Shown: positions 8,227 through 17,289, counted from the stretch's first letter. The stretch is DNA of 44,692 nucleotides from an uncultured Pelagibacteraceae bacterium (GCA_902591695.1 CACJBQ010000006.1:1-44692), one strand, 5' to 3'. Translations and numbers: made by a program. Notes: generated by a model from the letters alone, not told the origin.

Positions 8227-10761
8227 TTATTGATTTCTAATTAGAGGATAAACTTTAGGATTTAAATATTTTAAGTTTGTTAGCAATATTAAAATTAAAG
8301 TAACAAAGCCAATTGAAAATCCTAAATAAATTAAAACTTTAAAGTCAAACATCCACATTAGCTCAAAAATATTTTCAATAATAAATTTTGAACCAATCAC
8401 TGCAAAAAATATTGCAATTAAAATTACAGATTTAAAAATAATTATGAACTCAATTAACGATGAAAAAACTATTTGTTTTTTTGAAAAACCCAAAATTTTA
8501 AAGACTAAATTTTGATATTCTTTTACTTTCCCTTGAACCATAATTGCGCTCGAAATTACGATTAACCCTATTACAATAGTAACCGCTGAAATTAAAGTAA
8601 CTGCAATAAATACTTTATTCAAAACAGCTGTAACTTTAGATAAATAATCTGCTATTTTTATCATTGATAAACTCGGCATGATTTCAAGCATTTCAGTTTC
8701 ATCAAATTTATTTGAATTAAACTTTGCAGTAGCTAAATATTCATGAGGTATATTTTTTGCAAATTGAGGATTAAATAACATTGCAAAATTAATGCTTAAA
8801 TCTCGATAATCTACTTCTCTAAAATTAATGACCTCTCCTTCAATTTCTCTTCCATAAACATTTAAAGTAAAAATATCACCTAACTGAATGTTAAAATCTT
8901 TAGCAACTTTTGCATCTAGAGATATTTGAAGTTGATCTGGGTTTGATAAATCCCACCATTTACCAGCTAAAATTGCGTTATCTTCAGGTATATTTTCTAC
9001 CCAAGAAGATCTTCTTTCACTTCCAATTACCCAATAACTATCATTATCTGGTTTAATATAAGTGTTAGGATCCACACCATTAATTTTTACTATTCCAGAG
9101 GATACCATTGGCACAATTTCTATAGATGCATTTGGATCCATATTTAAAATACCTTGTTCAAATTTCTCTCTTTCACCTTTTTGAATACCGACAAAAAAAT
9201 AATCAGGTGCAATATCAGGAATAGATTTTGCAATTTCTCTTTGAAAATTTGTACCAACTAAAGCTAATGTTAATAACAAAGTAACCCCTAAGCCAAGAGA
9301 CATAACTGTAATGGGAGTAATACTTTTTGTTTGGGTAATATTTTTAATTGAAACTTTTAAAGAAATTATTGGACTAGATTTGAATTTTTTTAGAAAAAAA
9401 ATAATTAATTTTGAAAGTAAGAAAAATACAATTAAACACACAAAAAAGGCAGCAAAATAACCCAAACTATATGAAGGCTGTTCAGATCCAACTGTGAATA
9501 ATAAAATTAAAATAGATAATAAAATAAAGCTTAAAACAACTGATCTCTTAGAATAATAAAATTGAAGGTTTTGAAATACGTTTCTAAATAAATTAGAGGC
9601 TTTTACTTGGTCAATAGAACTGATTGTTGGGATAGAAAAAATTACAAGTACCAGTAATCCTACTAAAAATATTTTAAGAAAATTAAGAATTGAAAATACT
9701 GGATAAACATTTAATCCCAATCCATCAGATAAATATCTATCTACTATTGGTACAATTAAGAAACTCGATCCATAAGCAACAACAGTGATGATGAATAAAA
9801 GTATAAATAACTGCAGATAATATAGTGTTTTAATATTGCCTGAATAAAAGCCAACTGCTTTTCTTACAGCTATCGACATGTTGTTTTGATTAATAAAAGA
9901 AAGCAGAGTATTTGCTATTCCAATACCAGCTATCAACATTGCGCTGATAGATACAAGGGATAAAAATTGAGAAAAATTATTTATAATTCTCTTTATCCCA
10001 CTTGCAGAATTTTCAGGATATCTAAGTTTAACTTTTTGATCGTCTTTAAAGATTTCTTCAATTCGTTGTTCAATTTCTTCTGGCTTATCATTTTCATTAA
10101 ACTTCACTTTGTATTCATAGTTTAAAAAGCTTCCAATTCCGTTTAGTTTTAAAATTTCTAAAGTTTGTTTTCCTGCTAAAGCCCAATCGCCAAATGCAAC
10201 AAATCCACTAACATCTGGTACTGATTTAATAATTCCAATTACTTTAAAATTTTGATCTTGGACTTTTACTAATTCATTAATTTTAATATTCAGGGTTTTT
10301 GATAAACTTTCATTGATAAGGATAGTGTTAGGTTCTTTTTGCATTCTTTCATAAGCACCAATTGGCTCATACACAACATTTCCATATAAAGGATATTTTT
10401 CATCTACAGTTTTAATTCTAGTAAATAATGATTTATTTTTTTCTCTGCCAGTAGTTGAAAGCATAGTGCTGAACTCAATCATTTGAGAAACAGTTGCAAA
10501 TTCTTTTACTTTGTTGACTAGATCTAAATTTCCTTGATTACGATTGTAATCAATCTCTAAATCTCCACCTAAAAGTGCTTTGGCATTATCATTTAGTTCT
10601 TTTTTAAGACTATCTTCAATTGTGAAAATAGCACTTAAGATAAACAAACTTATAAAGAGTGTAACAATGATACTGGAAATTTTATGATAATTTCTGCTTA
10701 AGTCCTTTAAAGCGTATTTAAAGATCAAACTAAATTCTGAGGGATTATTTAATTTTTCCAT
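8227..10761 (-). CDS. ybbP: FtsX-like ABC permease (YbbP type)
   Basis: An 844-residue membrane protein with the YbbP architecture. There is an N-terminal TM (ISSIIVTLFISLFILSAIF), a large periplasmic MacB-like domain, a three-TM FtsX core (about 265-375), a further TM pair (about 405-455), a second periplasmic domain, and a final three-TM FtsX core (about 720-835). It pairs with the ATPase encoded just upstream (17-base overlap) and is divergent from tesA. The same tesA/ybbA-ybbP neighbourhood is known in Escherichia coli. The complex is thought to move or release a lipophilic or envelope substrate by mechanotransmission, but the substrate is not established. Confidence 0.88.
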   Translation of the reverse strand: MEKLNNPSEFSLIFKYALKDLSRNYHKISSIIVTLFISLFILSAIFTIEDSLKKELNDNAKALLGGDLEIDYNRNQGNLDLVNKVKEFATVSQMIEFSTMLSTTGREKNKSLFTRIKTVDEKYPLYGNVVYEPIGAYERMQKEPNTILINESLSKTLNIKINELVKVQDQNFKVIGIIKSVPDVSGFVAFGDWALAGKQTLEILKLNGIGSFLNYEYKVKFNENDKPEEIEQRIEEIFKDDQKVKLRYPENSASGIKRIINNFSQFLSLVSISAMLIAGIGIANTLLSFINQNNMSIAVRKAVGFYSGNIKTLYYLQLFILLFIITVVAYGSSFLIVPIVDRYLSDGLGLNVYPVFSILNFLKIFLVGLLVLVIFSIPTISSIDQVKASNLFRNVFQNLQFYYSKRSVVLSFILLSILILLFTVGSEQPSYSLGYFAAFFVCLIVFFLLSKLIIFFLKKFKSSPIISLKVSIKNITQTKSITPITVMSLGLGVTLLLTLALVGTNFQREIAKSIPDIAPDYFFVGIQKGEREKFEQGILNMDPNASIEIVPMVSSGIVKINGVDPNTYIKPDNDSYWVIGSERRSSWVENIPEDNAILAGKWWDLSNPDQLQISLDAKVAKDFNIQLGDIFTLNVYGREIEGEVINFREVDYRDLSINFAMLFNPQFAKNIPHEYLATAKFNSNKFDETEMLEIMPSLSMIKIADYLSKVTAVLNKVFIAVTLISAVTIVIGLIVISSAIMVQGKVKEYQNLVFKILGFSKKQIVFSSLIEFIIIFKSVILIAIFFAVIGSKFIIENIFELMWMFDFKVLIYLGFSIGFVTLILILLTNLKYLNPKVYPLIRNQ

Positions 10762-11410
10762 CTTTAATTTTTATTTTTCTTTTTGCTTTGTCAGCAAGTT
10801 TTGGATCATGAGTTACCATGATTAAAGACGAACCTTCTTCTTTGACGTACTTAAATAAAATATTTGAAATCATTATAGAATTTTCAGTATCTAAGTTTCC
10901 GGTTGGTTCATCTGCTAAGATTAATTCTGGTTTCATTGCAATTGCTCTAGCGATAGCAACTCTTTGTTGCTCACCACCTGATAATTGACTTGGAAGATTA
11001 TTAAAACGATGCTTCAAACCAAAACGATCTAATAAAATTTTTGCCTCTTTTTCTGGATTTTTAAAATTATTAAGTTCAAGAGTTAAAGCAACATTTTCAA
11101 CTGCCGTGTAATTAGGAATTAAATAAAAAGACTGAAATATTATTCCGATATTTTTCTTTCTTATATCAGATACTTCGTCTTCACTAAGACCTGTTATGTC
11201 TAAATCATTAAAAATTATTTTACCAGAAGTTGGTTTTTCTAAGCCTCCAATTAACATTATTAAACTTGTTTTCCCTGAGCCACTTTCTCCAATTACTGAA
11301 ACAGTATCTTTTTTCTTAATATTTAAATCAATATTTTTTAAAACACTGATAGTATCTTTACCAGTTTGGTATTTGAGATTTATTTTTTTTAATTTAAGAA
11401 GAGTACTCAT
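10745..11410 (-). CDS. ybbA: ABC transporter ATP-binding protein (YbbA/LolD type)
   Basis: A 221-residue ATPase when started at 11410 (MSTLLKLKK). The frame is open to 11458 but the extra 16 residues are unlike the family. Motifs are Walker A GESGSGKT, Q-loop FQSFYLIP, signature LSGGEQQR, Walker B LILADEPTGNLD and the switch histidine in MVTHDP. The block DEPTGNLD and the short length place it in the LolD/MacB/YbbA group that partners FtsX-like permeases. The 3' end overlaps the permease gene by 17 bases. The start codon shares the tetranucleotide CATG (11408-11411) with the start of the divergent tesA. Confidence 0.9.
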   Translation of the reverse strand: MSTLLKLKKINLKYQTGKDTISVLKNIDLNIKKKDTVSVIGESGSGKTSLIMLIGGLEKPTSGKIIFNDLDITGLSEDEVSDIRKKNIGIIFQSFYLIPNYTAVENVALTLELNNFKNPEKEAKILLDRFGLKHRFNNLPSQLSGGEQQRVAIARAIAMKPELILADEPTGNLDTENSIMISNILFKYVKEEGSSLIMVTHDPKLADKAKRKIKIKDGKIK

Positions 11411-12020
11411 GAACAAAAGTTTATTTACAAAAATTTTGATAATCTTTCTAGTGCACATAAACGCAAGTGCAATAGAAAAGGTAGTTTTATTTGGTGATAG
11501 TTTGATGGCCGGTTATGGATTACCTAAAGAACAGCATTTATCTATAGTTTTAGAAAACAATCTTAAGAAAGCTGGGTTAGATATTAAAGTCATTAATGGA
11601 AGTGTCTCTGGTAGCACGTCATCAGGTGGATTAAATAGAGCTGATTGGAGTTTATCAGAGCCAGGTATTGATTTAATTATTTTAGGGTTAGGTGCTAATG
11701 ATATGCTTAGAGGAATCCAACCAGAGGAAACGGAAAAAAATTTAGAACAAATAATAAAAGTTGCTCAGAATAAAAAAATTAAAATTATTTTAGCTGGAAT
11801 GATGGCACCAGATACTCATGGGGAAAAATATAAAAAAGAGTTTGATGCTATTTATCCAAAGTTATCAAAAAAATATAATTTAGCGTTAATCCCATTTCTT
11901 CTTGAAGGTGTGGCACTTAATCCAAGTTTAAATCAACAGGACGGTATACACCCCAATGAAGATGGAACAATAAAAGTAAGTGAAACAATAAAAAAAAGTA
12001 TTATTAATATAATAAATTAA
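11409..12020 (+). CDS. tesA: Periplasmic SGNH lysophospholipase/thioesterase TesA
   Basis: A 203-residue SGNH hydrolase. The ATG at 11409 is preferred over an upstream in-frame start at 11196. It begins a signal peptide (MNKSLFTKILIIFLVHINASA) followed at once by block I, GDSLMAGYGLP with nucleophile Ser31. Block III is LGLGANDMLRG and block V is DGIHPNEDG, giving the catalytic Asp and His. The TesA/ApeA group hydrolyses acyl-CoA thioesters, lysophospholipids and aryl esters in the periplasm. It is divergent from ybbA-ybbP with overlapping start codons and is followed with no gap by a second exported protein gene. Confidence 0.92.
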   Translation: MNKSLFTKILIIFLVHINASAIEKVVLFGDSLMAGYGLPKEQHLSIVLENNLKKAGLDIKVINGSVSGSTSSGGLNRADWSLSEPGIDLIILGLGANDMLRGIQPEETEKNLEQIIKVAQNKKIKIILAGMMAPDTHGEKYKKEFDAIYPKLSKKYNLALIPFLLEGVALNPSLNQQDGIHPNEDGTIKVSETIKKSIINIIN

Positions 12021-12476
12021 ATGAAAATCTTTCTATCAATATTTAGCTTATTGTGTTGCTTTAGTTTTGCTCAAGCTCAAAATACAAATATTACACTAAA
12101 TTCTGATTTGAACTTAAATTGTAAATTTGAAAAAGTAATTTTAAAAAATCCAGACCATAACTTTGAATCTTTCACAAAAGATCAAATTAAAAGAAAAGAT
12201 ATCAATAAGTTAATAATCGAGTCTAAAACACCAGACATTCTAAATGTTAAAAATTTATCAGAATTTTTTAATAAAATTGATTTAGAGGTTAAAATTTCGA
12301 ATAAGGATATATTCTTAATTCAAGCGTTCGATAAAGAGAGGAATTATTCTGAGTCTGCAGTCTATACTAGAAAAACAGGCGAACTTATTCATGAAATCAC
12401 AACCAATATAAAACAAGAGGAAAAAGAAAAAGATATTTCTTTTTATAGTTGTAAAAATAACAACAAAGACACTTAA
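12021..12476 (+). CDS. Exported hypothetical protein, 151 aa
   Basis: I do not recognise this protein. It has a signal peptide (MKIFLSIFSLLCCFSFAQA) and a mature part of about 130 residues with alternating polar and hydrophobic residues, which suggests a beta-rich fold. Two cysteines are in the mature part (NLNCKFEKV and FYSCKNN), so a disulfide between the two ends is possible. Strand-like repeats such as GELIHEITTNIKQ resemble small periplasmic beta-sandwich proteins seen widely in SAR11. It starts directly after the tesA stop, so the two are co-transcribed. Confidence 0.65.
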   Translation: MKIFLSIFSLLCCFSFAQAQNTNITLNSDLNLNCKFEKVILKNPDHNFESFTKDQIKRKDINKLIIESKTPDILNVKNLSEFFNKIDLEVKISNKDIFLIQAFDKERNYSESAVYTRKTGELIHEITTNIKQEEKEKDISFYSCKNNNKDT

Positions 12477-12516
12477 GACCAAAGACTCTAATTCTAATAT
12501 TTGATAATATTAAATA

Positions 12517-13065
12517 ATGAAGAAAGTATTCCTAGTAATTTTGTTTTATTTATTTTCACATGTTAGCTCTTTAGCAAATGAAAGAGATATTAGACTGAAC
12601 CAATTGTTTAATGAGTTAAAAGCAAATAAATCTAAAGTAGCTTTTATAATTGAACAAGAAATTTGGGCTTTGTGGAGTACCCATCCAACAGATGAAAAAC
12701 TTACTGCAAGATTAGAAGAGGGCTCTCAATTTGTGAGAGATCAAAACTATATAAAAGCAAAAGATATTTTTACTGAAGTAATTAATCTTGATCAAAATTG
12801 GGCTGAGGCATGGAATAAAAGAGCAACCGTACTTTATATGCTAGGAGAATTTCAAAAATCCCAAGATGACATAGATCAAGTATTAGCTTTAGAACAAAGA
12901 CACTTTGGAGCTTTAGCAGGGCAGGGTTTAGTAAATATTCAGCTAAAGAATTATGAAAAAGCAATAAGAAGTTATGAGCAAGCTCAAGAAATTTACCCTG
13001 CTATGAGATCACCAAAAATAATGATTAAGCAAATAGAGGAATTAATAAAACAACAAACAATATAA
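12517..13065 (+). CDS. Exported TPR-repeat protein
   Basis: A 182-residue protein with a signal peptide (about 20 residues ending VSSLA), then about two and a half tetratricopeptide repeats. The repeats show the expected A/G/Y pattern: DQNYIKAKDIFTEVINLDQN, AEAWNKRATVLYMLGEFQKS and GALAGQGLVNIQLKNYEKAI. The likely role is as a protein-protein adaptor in the periplasm. An N-terminal part with EQEIWALWSTHPTD is common to TPR proteins of Alphaproteobacteria. The stop overlaps the start of the SRAP gene by one base (TAATG). Confidence 0.82.
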   Translation: MKKVFLVILFYLFSHVSSLANERDIRLNQLFNELKANKSKVAFIIEQEIWALWSTHPTDEKLTARLEEGSQFVRDQNYIKAKDIFTEVINLDQNWAEAWNKRATVLYMLGEFQKSQDDIDQVLALEQRHFGALAGQGLVNIQLKNYEKAIRSYEQAQEIYPAMRSPKIMIKQIEELIKQQTI

Positions 13066-13685
13066 TGTGTGGAAGATACGTAGTAAAAAACCCCGTAACA
13101 AAAACAAATAAATTAGTAAAATCTGCAATTCAGGTTGAAGATACTGAAAACTATAACGCTCATCCATATCAAAAACTTCCTGTAATAAAAAAATATAAAA
13201 ATGGAAATACTTTAGAAAATCTACAATGGGGTTTAGTTCCAGGATGGGCTAAAGACAAAGATTTTAAAGCATTGATTAATGCAAGACTTGAGACTATTGA
13301 TGAAAAAGTTTCATTTAAAAAATTGATAAAAAACAACCGATGTGTTGCTGTTGCAGATGGATTTTATGAGTGGAAAAGAGAAGAAAAAGAAAAAACTCCT
13401 CATTATTTTACCCGTGAAGATACTAATCCTATTTATTTTGCTGGCATCTTTGAAAATGATCAGTTCTGTTTGATTACAGAGGAAGCAAAAGAAAATATAA
13501 ATGAAATTCATCACAGACAACCAGTTATTTTAAAGCAGGCTGATATTAATCGGTATTTAAATTTAGAATTACAAGGTTCTACATTTTTAAAGGAACGTAA
13601 AATTCCTAATTTAATTTTTCATGAAGTTTCAAAAGATGTTAATAAGCCTACAAATAATAGCGCGTCCTTAATTCAAAAAGTTTAA
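13065..13685 (+). CDS. yedK: SRAP domain protein (YedK/HMCES), abasic-site DNA-protein crosslinker
   Basis: A 206-residue SOS-response-associated peptidase family protein. The start MCGRYV places Cys2, the residue that forms a thiazolidine crosslink with abasic sites in single-stranded DNA, right after the removable methionine. Other active-site blocks are YNAHPYQKLPVI (Asn), GFYEWKR (Glu) and HHRQPVIL (His). The usual motif is H-x-R-M-P, and here Gln replaces Met. It protects DNA at replication forks. It overlaps the TPR gene by one base and its end abuts the convergent yajQ with no gap. Confidence 0.92.
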   Translation: MCGRYVVKNPVTKTNKLVKSAIQVEDTENYNAHPYQKLPVIKKYKNGNTLENLQWGLVPGWAKDKDFKALINARLETIDEKVSFKKLIKNNRCVAVADGFYEWKREEKEKTPHYFTREDTNPIYFAGIFENDQFCLITEEAKENINEIHHRQPVILKQADINRYLNLELQGSTFLKERKIPNLIFHEVSKDVNKPTNNSASLIQKV

Positions 13686-14171
13686 TTAGTCTCTAAAATT
13701 AACAAAATCAATTGGAAGCCCAATATCAATTGCTTTGATTGCAGCGATAGCTTCTTGAAGATCATCTTTTTTTTTGCCATCTACTCTTAATTCATCGCCT
13801 TGGATTTTAATTTGAATTTTAAGTTTTAGTTTTTTGATATCAGCAATAACTTTTTTAGCATTTTCTTGGCTAATTCCCTCTTTTAATTCACTGACTTGTC
13901 TAATAGATCCTCCTGACGCTCCTTCAGAACTTTTAATTTCTAAAACCCTTGGATCTACTTTTCTTCTAACTAAATGGGTTTGTAATAATTCATTTACTTG
14001 CTTTAATTTTAATTCATCAGATGCATTGGTAGTCACCGTTTTATCTTTTCGTTCTATTGAAATATGAAGTCCTTTAAAATCATAACGGTTACCGATTTCT
14101 CTTAAACAATTAGCTAAAGCATTATCAAATTCTTGATAATTTATTTTACTAATTACATCAAATGAAGGCAT
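13686..14171 (-). CDS. yajQ: YajQ family nucleotide-binding protein
   Basis: A 161-residue protein matching the YajQ (UPF0234) family over its whole length. It opens with MPSFDVISKI, has NRYDFKG (a hallmark block), continues with the LQTHLVRRKVDPRVLE segment, and ends with LPIDFVNFRD. The fold is two ferredoxin-like RNP domains. Members bind cyclic di-GMP or other nucleotides in some bacteria and have been linked to temperature stress and phage transcription, but the cellular role is not settled. It is monocistronic here and abuts yedK tail to tail. Confidence 0.93.
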   Translation of the reverse strand: MPSFDVISKINYQEFDNALANCLREIGNRYDFKGLHISIERKDKTVTTNASDELKLKQVNELLQTHLVRRKVDPRVLEIKSSEGASGGSIRQVSELKEGISQENAKKVIADIKKLKLKIQIKIQGDELRVDGKKKDDLQEAIAAIKAIDIGLPIDFVNFRD

Positions 14172-14282
14172 ATTTATATTATACAGTATTAATGATCAAA
14201 ATTTAAACTAAAATATAAATTCTAGCAATTATAAGGCATTTTAGCTTATTGAGTTAATTGTAAATAATAATATATTTAATGA

Positions 14283-15395
14283 ATGCTTAGTTATATCATT
14301 CCATTTTTAATACTTATCTTAGTAGTCGTTTTTATACATGAATATGGACACTACTATTTTGCGAGAAAATATGGAGTAGGTGTTACAGATTTTTCAATTG
14401 GTTTTGGTAAAGAGTTATTCGGTTGGAATGATAAATCAGGCACAAGATGGAAAATATGTGCAATTCCTCTAGGCGGATATGTAAAATTTTTTGGAGATAG
14501 GAATGTTTATTCACAAGCTGATCATCAAGAAATATTAGAAAAATATAATGAAGAGGAACGGGAAAAATTATTTATTTTAAAACCTTTATACCAGAGAGTT
14601 TTAATCGTGTTTGGTGGACCTTTGGCTAATTTTTTATTAGCCTTAGTAATATTTTTTTCAATTTATACTTTCATAGGCAAAGATTTCACTCCTGCAGTAA
14701 TTAACGAAGTTCAAAAAGATAGTCCTGCAATGGCAGGAGGGCTAAAAGCTGAAGATATAATTTTAGAAATAGACGGTAATGAAGTTAAAAGCATTATGGA
14801 AGTTTCTAAATTTATCACGATGTCTACTGGTGATTTTATAGATTTCAAAGTTAAGCGTTCCTATGATGAATTAATACTAAAAGTAAAACCTAATATTGTT
14901 GAAGGTGATGATGGATTAGGGAATAAAATAAATAAAAGAATGGTAGGTATTAAGCTTGGTGCCTATAATAATAAAGTTAACCATGTTAAATTAGGACCTG
15001 CTCAGGCTTTATATCATGCAGGTTATGAAGTTTATTTTGTGAGTGTTTCCTCACTTAAATACATCGGTGGAATGATTTTAGGTAAAGCAGATACATCTCA
15101 ATTAGGAGGTCCAATTAGGATTGCAAAAATTTCAGGACAAGTTGCAACCTTTGGAGTGCTGGCATTCATTAGTATGATGGCCTATATTTCAATAAGTTTA
15201 GGACTTATTAATCTATTTCCAATACCAATGTTAGATGGAGGGCATTTAATGTTTTATGCATTTGAGAAAGTTTTAGGCAGGCCTTTGTCTCAAAAAACTC
15301 AAGAAGGTTTTTTTCGAATCGGATTGTTTTTGTTGTTATCATTGATGTTTTTCACCACATTTAATGATCTAAAAGACCTAGGTTTATTTAAATAA
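14283..15395 (+). CDS. rseP: Site-2 intramembrane metalloprotease RseP
   Basis: A 370-residue RIP metalloprotease. The zinc site is HEYGH (19-23) in the first TM segment. Further blocks are AIPLGGYVKFFGD, one PDZ domain (about residues 130-210, PAVINEVQKDSPAMAGGLKA), and the C-terminal NLFPIPMLDGGH, which supplies the third zinc ligand. There is one PDZ domain where E. coli RseP has two, normal for Alphaproteobacteria. It cleaves membrane-bound anti-sigma factors or leftover signal peptides. The gene stands alone, not next to dxr, bamA or cdsA, which is the usual context in many bacteria. Confidence 0.93.
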   Translation: MLSYIIPFLILILVVVFIHEYGHYYFARKYGVGVTDFSIGFGKELFGWNDKSGTRWKICAIPLGGYVKFFGDRNVYSQADHQEILEKYNEEEREKLFILKPLYQRVLIVFGGPLANFLLALVIFFSIYTFIGKDFTPAVINEVQKDSPAMAGGLKAEDIILEIDGNEVKSIMEVSKFITMSTGDFIDFKVKRSYDELILKVKPNIVEGDDGLGNKINKRMVGIKLGAYNNKVNHVKLGPAQALYHAGYEVYFVSVSSLKYIGGMILGKADTSQLGGPIRIAKISGQVATFGVLAFISMMAYISISLGLINLFPIPMLDGGHLMFYAFEKVLGRPLSQKTQEGFFRIGLFLLLSLMFFTTFNDLKDLGLFK

Positions 15396-15495
15396 TTCAC
15401 ATCTTTAAAAGTTAAAAAAAGTCAATAAAGACAACGTTTATTTATGTTTTTACAAGATATTGTATGTTTTAAAAAATTAAACACTAAAAAAAAGC

Positions 15496-15526
15496 TTGAT
15501 TTATCAACGTTTATGAGAAGTATAAA
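15496..15526 (+). promoter_or_regulatory. Possible promoter of the HU gene
   Basis: TTGATT (15496-15501) and TATAAA (15521-15526) resemble -35 and -10 boxes with a 19-base spacer. Using AAGTAT (15518-15523) as the -10 box gives a 16-base spacer. In this AT-rich background such matches occur often, so support is weak. The region also holds the second copy of CAACGTTTAT (15505-15514); the first copy is at 15432-15441. Confidence 0.3.
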
Positions 15527-15552
15527 AGTTAACCAACAAAACCGGAGCTAAA

Positions 15553-15828
15553 ATGAACAAAAAACAACTAATTGCTAAGCTTTCTGGCTCATTAAATTTG
15601 AGCAAAGCAGATGCTGAGCGAACTTTTGATACAATTACCAACACTATTTTAGATGCTCTAAAAGGTGATGATTCAGTAAAAATCGCTGGATTTGGTACGT
15701 ACAAAGTTGCTAAGAGAAAAGCAAGAGTTGGAAGAAACCCTAGAACGGGTGAGCAGATTCAAATTGCTGCTTCTCAAAAGGTAAAATTCTTACCAGCTAA
15801 AGCTTTAAAAGAAGTATTCAACAGATAA
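15553..15828 (+). CDS. hupB: DNA-binding protein HU
   Basis: A 91-residue HU/IHF-family nucleoid protein. The sequence opens with MNKKQLIAKLSGSLNLSKADAE and contains the core GFGTYKVAKRKARVGRNPRTG. There the arginine/proline-rich beta-arm (RVGRNPRTG) inserts into the DNA minor groove. The C-terminal FLPAKALKEVFN is typical of HU rather than IHF. It dimerises and bends DNA nonspecifically. A good Shine-Dalgarno (GGAG at 15543-15546) precedes the ATG by six bases. It is a single gene closed by a strong stem-loop at 15840-15878. Confidence 0.95.
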   Translation: MNKKQLIAKLSGSLNLSKADAERTFDTITNTILDALKGDDSVKIAGFGTYKVAKRKARVGRNPRTGEQIQIAASQKVKFLPAKALKEVFNR

Positions 15829-15839
15829 TATTTTTTTTT

Positions 15840-15880
15840 AACAGCCCTAACGTTTTAAAAAATGCGTTCAGGGCTGTTTC
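15840..15880 (+). terminator. Stem-loop terminator of the HU gene
   Basis: AACAGCCCTAACG (15840-15852) pairs with CGTTCAGGGCTGTT (15865-15878) with a single one-base bulge and a 12-base loop. The stem is G+C-rich by the standards of this genome. The run after it (TTTCTATAT) is only moderately T-rich. A nine-T run precedes the stem instead, so termination efficiency is uncertain. Confidence 0.7.
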
Positions 15881-15883
15881 TAT

Positions 15884-15898
15884 ATGCAAAAATTGCAT
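15884..15898. repeat. Small inverted repeat upstream of amtB
   Basis: ATGCAA (15884-15889) and TTGCAT (15893-15898) form a perfect 6-base inverted repeat around AAA. It lies 76 bases before the amtB start, between the HU terminator and the amtB promoter region, and could be an operator or chance in AT-rich DNA. Confidence 0.3.
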
Positions 15899-15974
15899 AG
15901 CCAATTTTCCTAATCAGCGTTAGTTATAAAAATTAATAAAACTATAAGACACCATTTAAACAAGTGGAGGTCTA

Positions 15975-17276
15975 ATGACTAAAATAATAAAAAAAATATC
16001 AGCACCGCTTCTTAGTTTAATATTTTTATTAAACATGAGTAGTGCAGGTATGGCAGAGACAACTGTCTCTGGAGAAGTTCAAGCGATATTTAACTCGCTT
16101 CTATTTTTAATTTGTGGTTTCCTTGTCATGTTCATGGCGGCAGGTTTTGCGATGCTAGAATCTGGTATGGTAACTTCAAAAAGTGTATCAGTAATTTGTG
16201 CTAAAAATATAGGTCTATATTCAATTGCCGGAATTATGTTTTGGCTTTTTGGTTATAATTTAGCTTATGGAATTCCTGAAGGGGGATACATTGGAACATT
16301 TACACCTTGGTCAGATGCAAGTGCAGTTGACACAGGTTATGCTGATGGATCAGACTGGTTCTTCCAAATGGTATTCTGCGCAACAACAGTTTCAATTTGT
16401 TCAGGTGCTATGGCTGAAAGAATTAAGCTATGGCCGTTTTTCTTATTTGCAGCTATTTTAGCTGGAATTATTTATCCAATCGTTATGGGTTGGCAATGGG
16501 GTGGAGGCTGGTTAGCAGAACTAGGCTTCTCTGATTTTGCTGGTTCTACATTAGTACACTCAACAGGTGGTGCAGCTGCTTTAGCAGGTATCATGTTGTT
16601 AGGTGCTAGATATGGAAGGTTTGATAGTAAAGGTGAGGCGAAAGCAATTAAACCTTTTGCTGCTTCTTCAATTCCACTAGTAACTGTTGGAGTATTTATA
16701 TTATGGTTAGGTTGGTTTGGATTCAATGGTGGATCTCAACTAGCTATCGGAACGTTTGATGATGCAGTTGCTGTATCAGCAATATTTATTAATACTAATC
16801 TTGCTGCTTGTGGTGGTGTTATGGCTGCTGCAATAATCACAAGATTAATGTTTGGTAAAACAGATGTAATTCAAATGTTAAACGGAGCAATTGGTGGTCT
16901 TGTAGCTGTTACAGCTGAACCATTAGCACCAACACCTTTAGCTGCTATTTTCATTGGAGCTGTAGGTGGATTAATCGTAGTATTTGGAACTAAATTGTTA
17001 TTCAGTTTCAAACTAGACGATGTCGTAGGTGCAATACCAGCTCACATGTTTGCTGGTATTTGGGGAACATTAGCAGTGCCATTAACAAACGCTGATGCAT
17101 CGTTTAGTGCACAATTAATCGGTGTACTTTCAATTAACATTTTTGTGTTTGTTGTGTCCTATATAATCTGGTCAATAATGAAAGCTACGTTTGGAATTAG
17201 ATTAAGTAAAGAAGCTGAAACCAAAGGTACTGACGTTACAGAAACAGGAGTAATAGCATACGCAATACGAGACTAA
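15975..17276 (+). CDS. amtB: Ammonium transporter AmtB
   Basis: A 433-residue Amt/Mep/Rh channel with a signal peptide (about 27 residues ending AGMA) and 11 TM segments. Family blocks include AMLESGMV, the GNP-type turn, the substrate-site stretch FAGSTLVHSTGGAAALAG with the first pore histidine, GWFGFNGGSQLA, and the second pore histidine in IPAHMFAGIWGTLA. It takes up ammonium, the main nitrogen source of SAR11. A GGAGG Shine-Dalgarno sits five bases before the ATG. No glnK/glnB gene is adjacent, which differs from the usual glnK-amtB pair. Two stem-loops lie behind it, the second an intrinsic terminator. Confidence 0.95.
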   Translation: MTKIIKKISAPLLSLIFLLNMSSAGMAETTVSGEVQAIFNSLLFLICGFLVMFMAAGFAMLESGMVTSKSVSVICAKNIGLYSIAGIMFWLFGYNLAYGIPEGGYIGTFTPWSDASAVDTGYADGSDWFFQMVFCATTVSICSGAMAERIKLWPFFLFAAILAGIIYPIVMGWQWGGGWLAELGFSDFAGSTLVHSTGGAAALAGIMLLGARYGRFDSKGEAKAIKPFAASSIPLVTVGVFILWLGWFGFNGGSQLAIGTFDDAVAVSAIFINTNLAACGGVMAAAIITRLMFGKTDVIQMLNGAIGGLVAVTAEPLAPTPLAAIFIGAVGGLIVVFGTKLLFSFKLDDVVGAIPAHMFAGIWGTLAVPLTNADASFSAQLIGVLSINIFVFVVSYIIWSIMKATFGIRLSKEAETKGTDVTETGVIAYAIRD

Positions 17277-17289
17277 TTGTATGCAATAT

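Noticed and set aside
11196-11408. Upstream extension of the tesA reading frame by 71 codons
   Set aside because: The extension lies fully within the opposite-strand ybbA gene, and the internal ATG at 11409 begins a proper signal peptide.
11411-11458. Longer start for ybbA at 11458
   Set aside because: The extra residues are unlike the YbbA/LolD family start, and would lie inside the tesA signal peptide coding region; MSTLLKLKK at 11410 fits the family.
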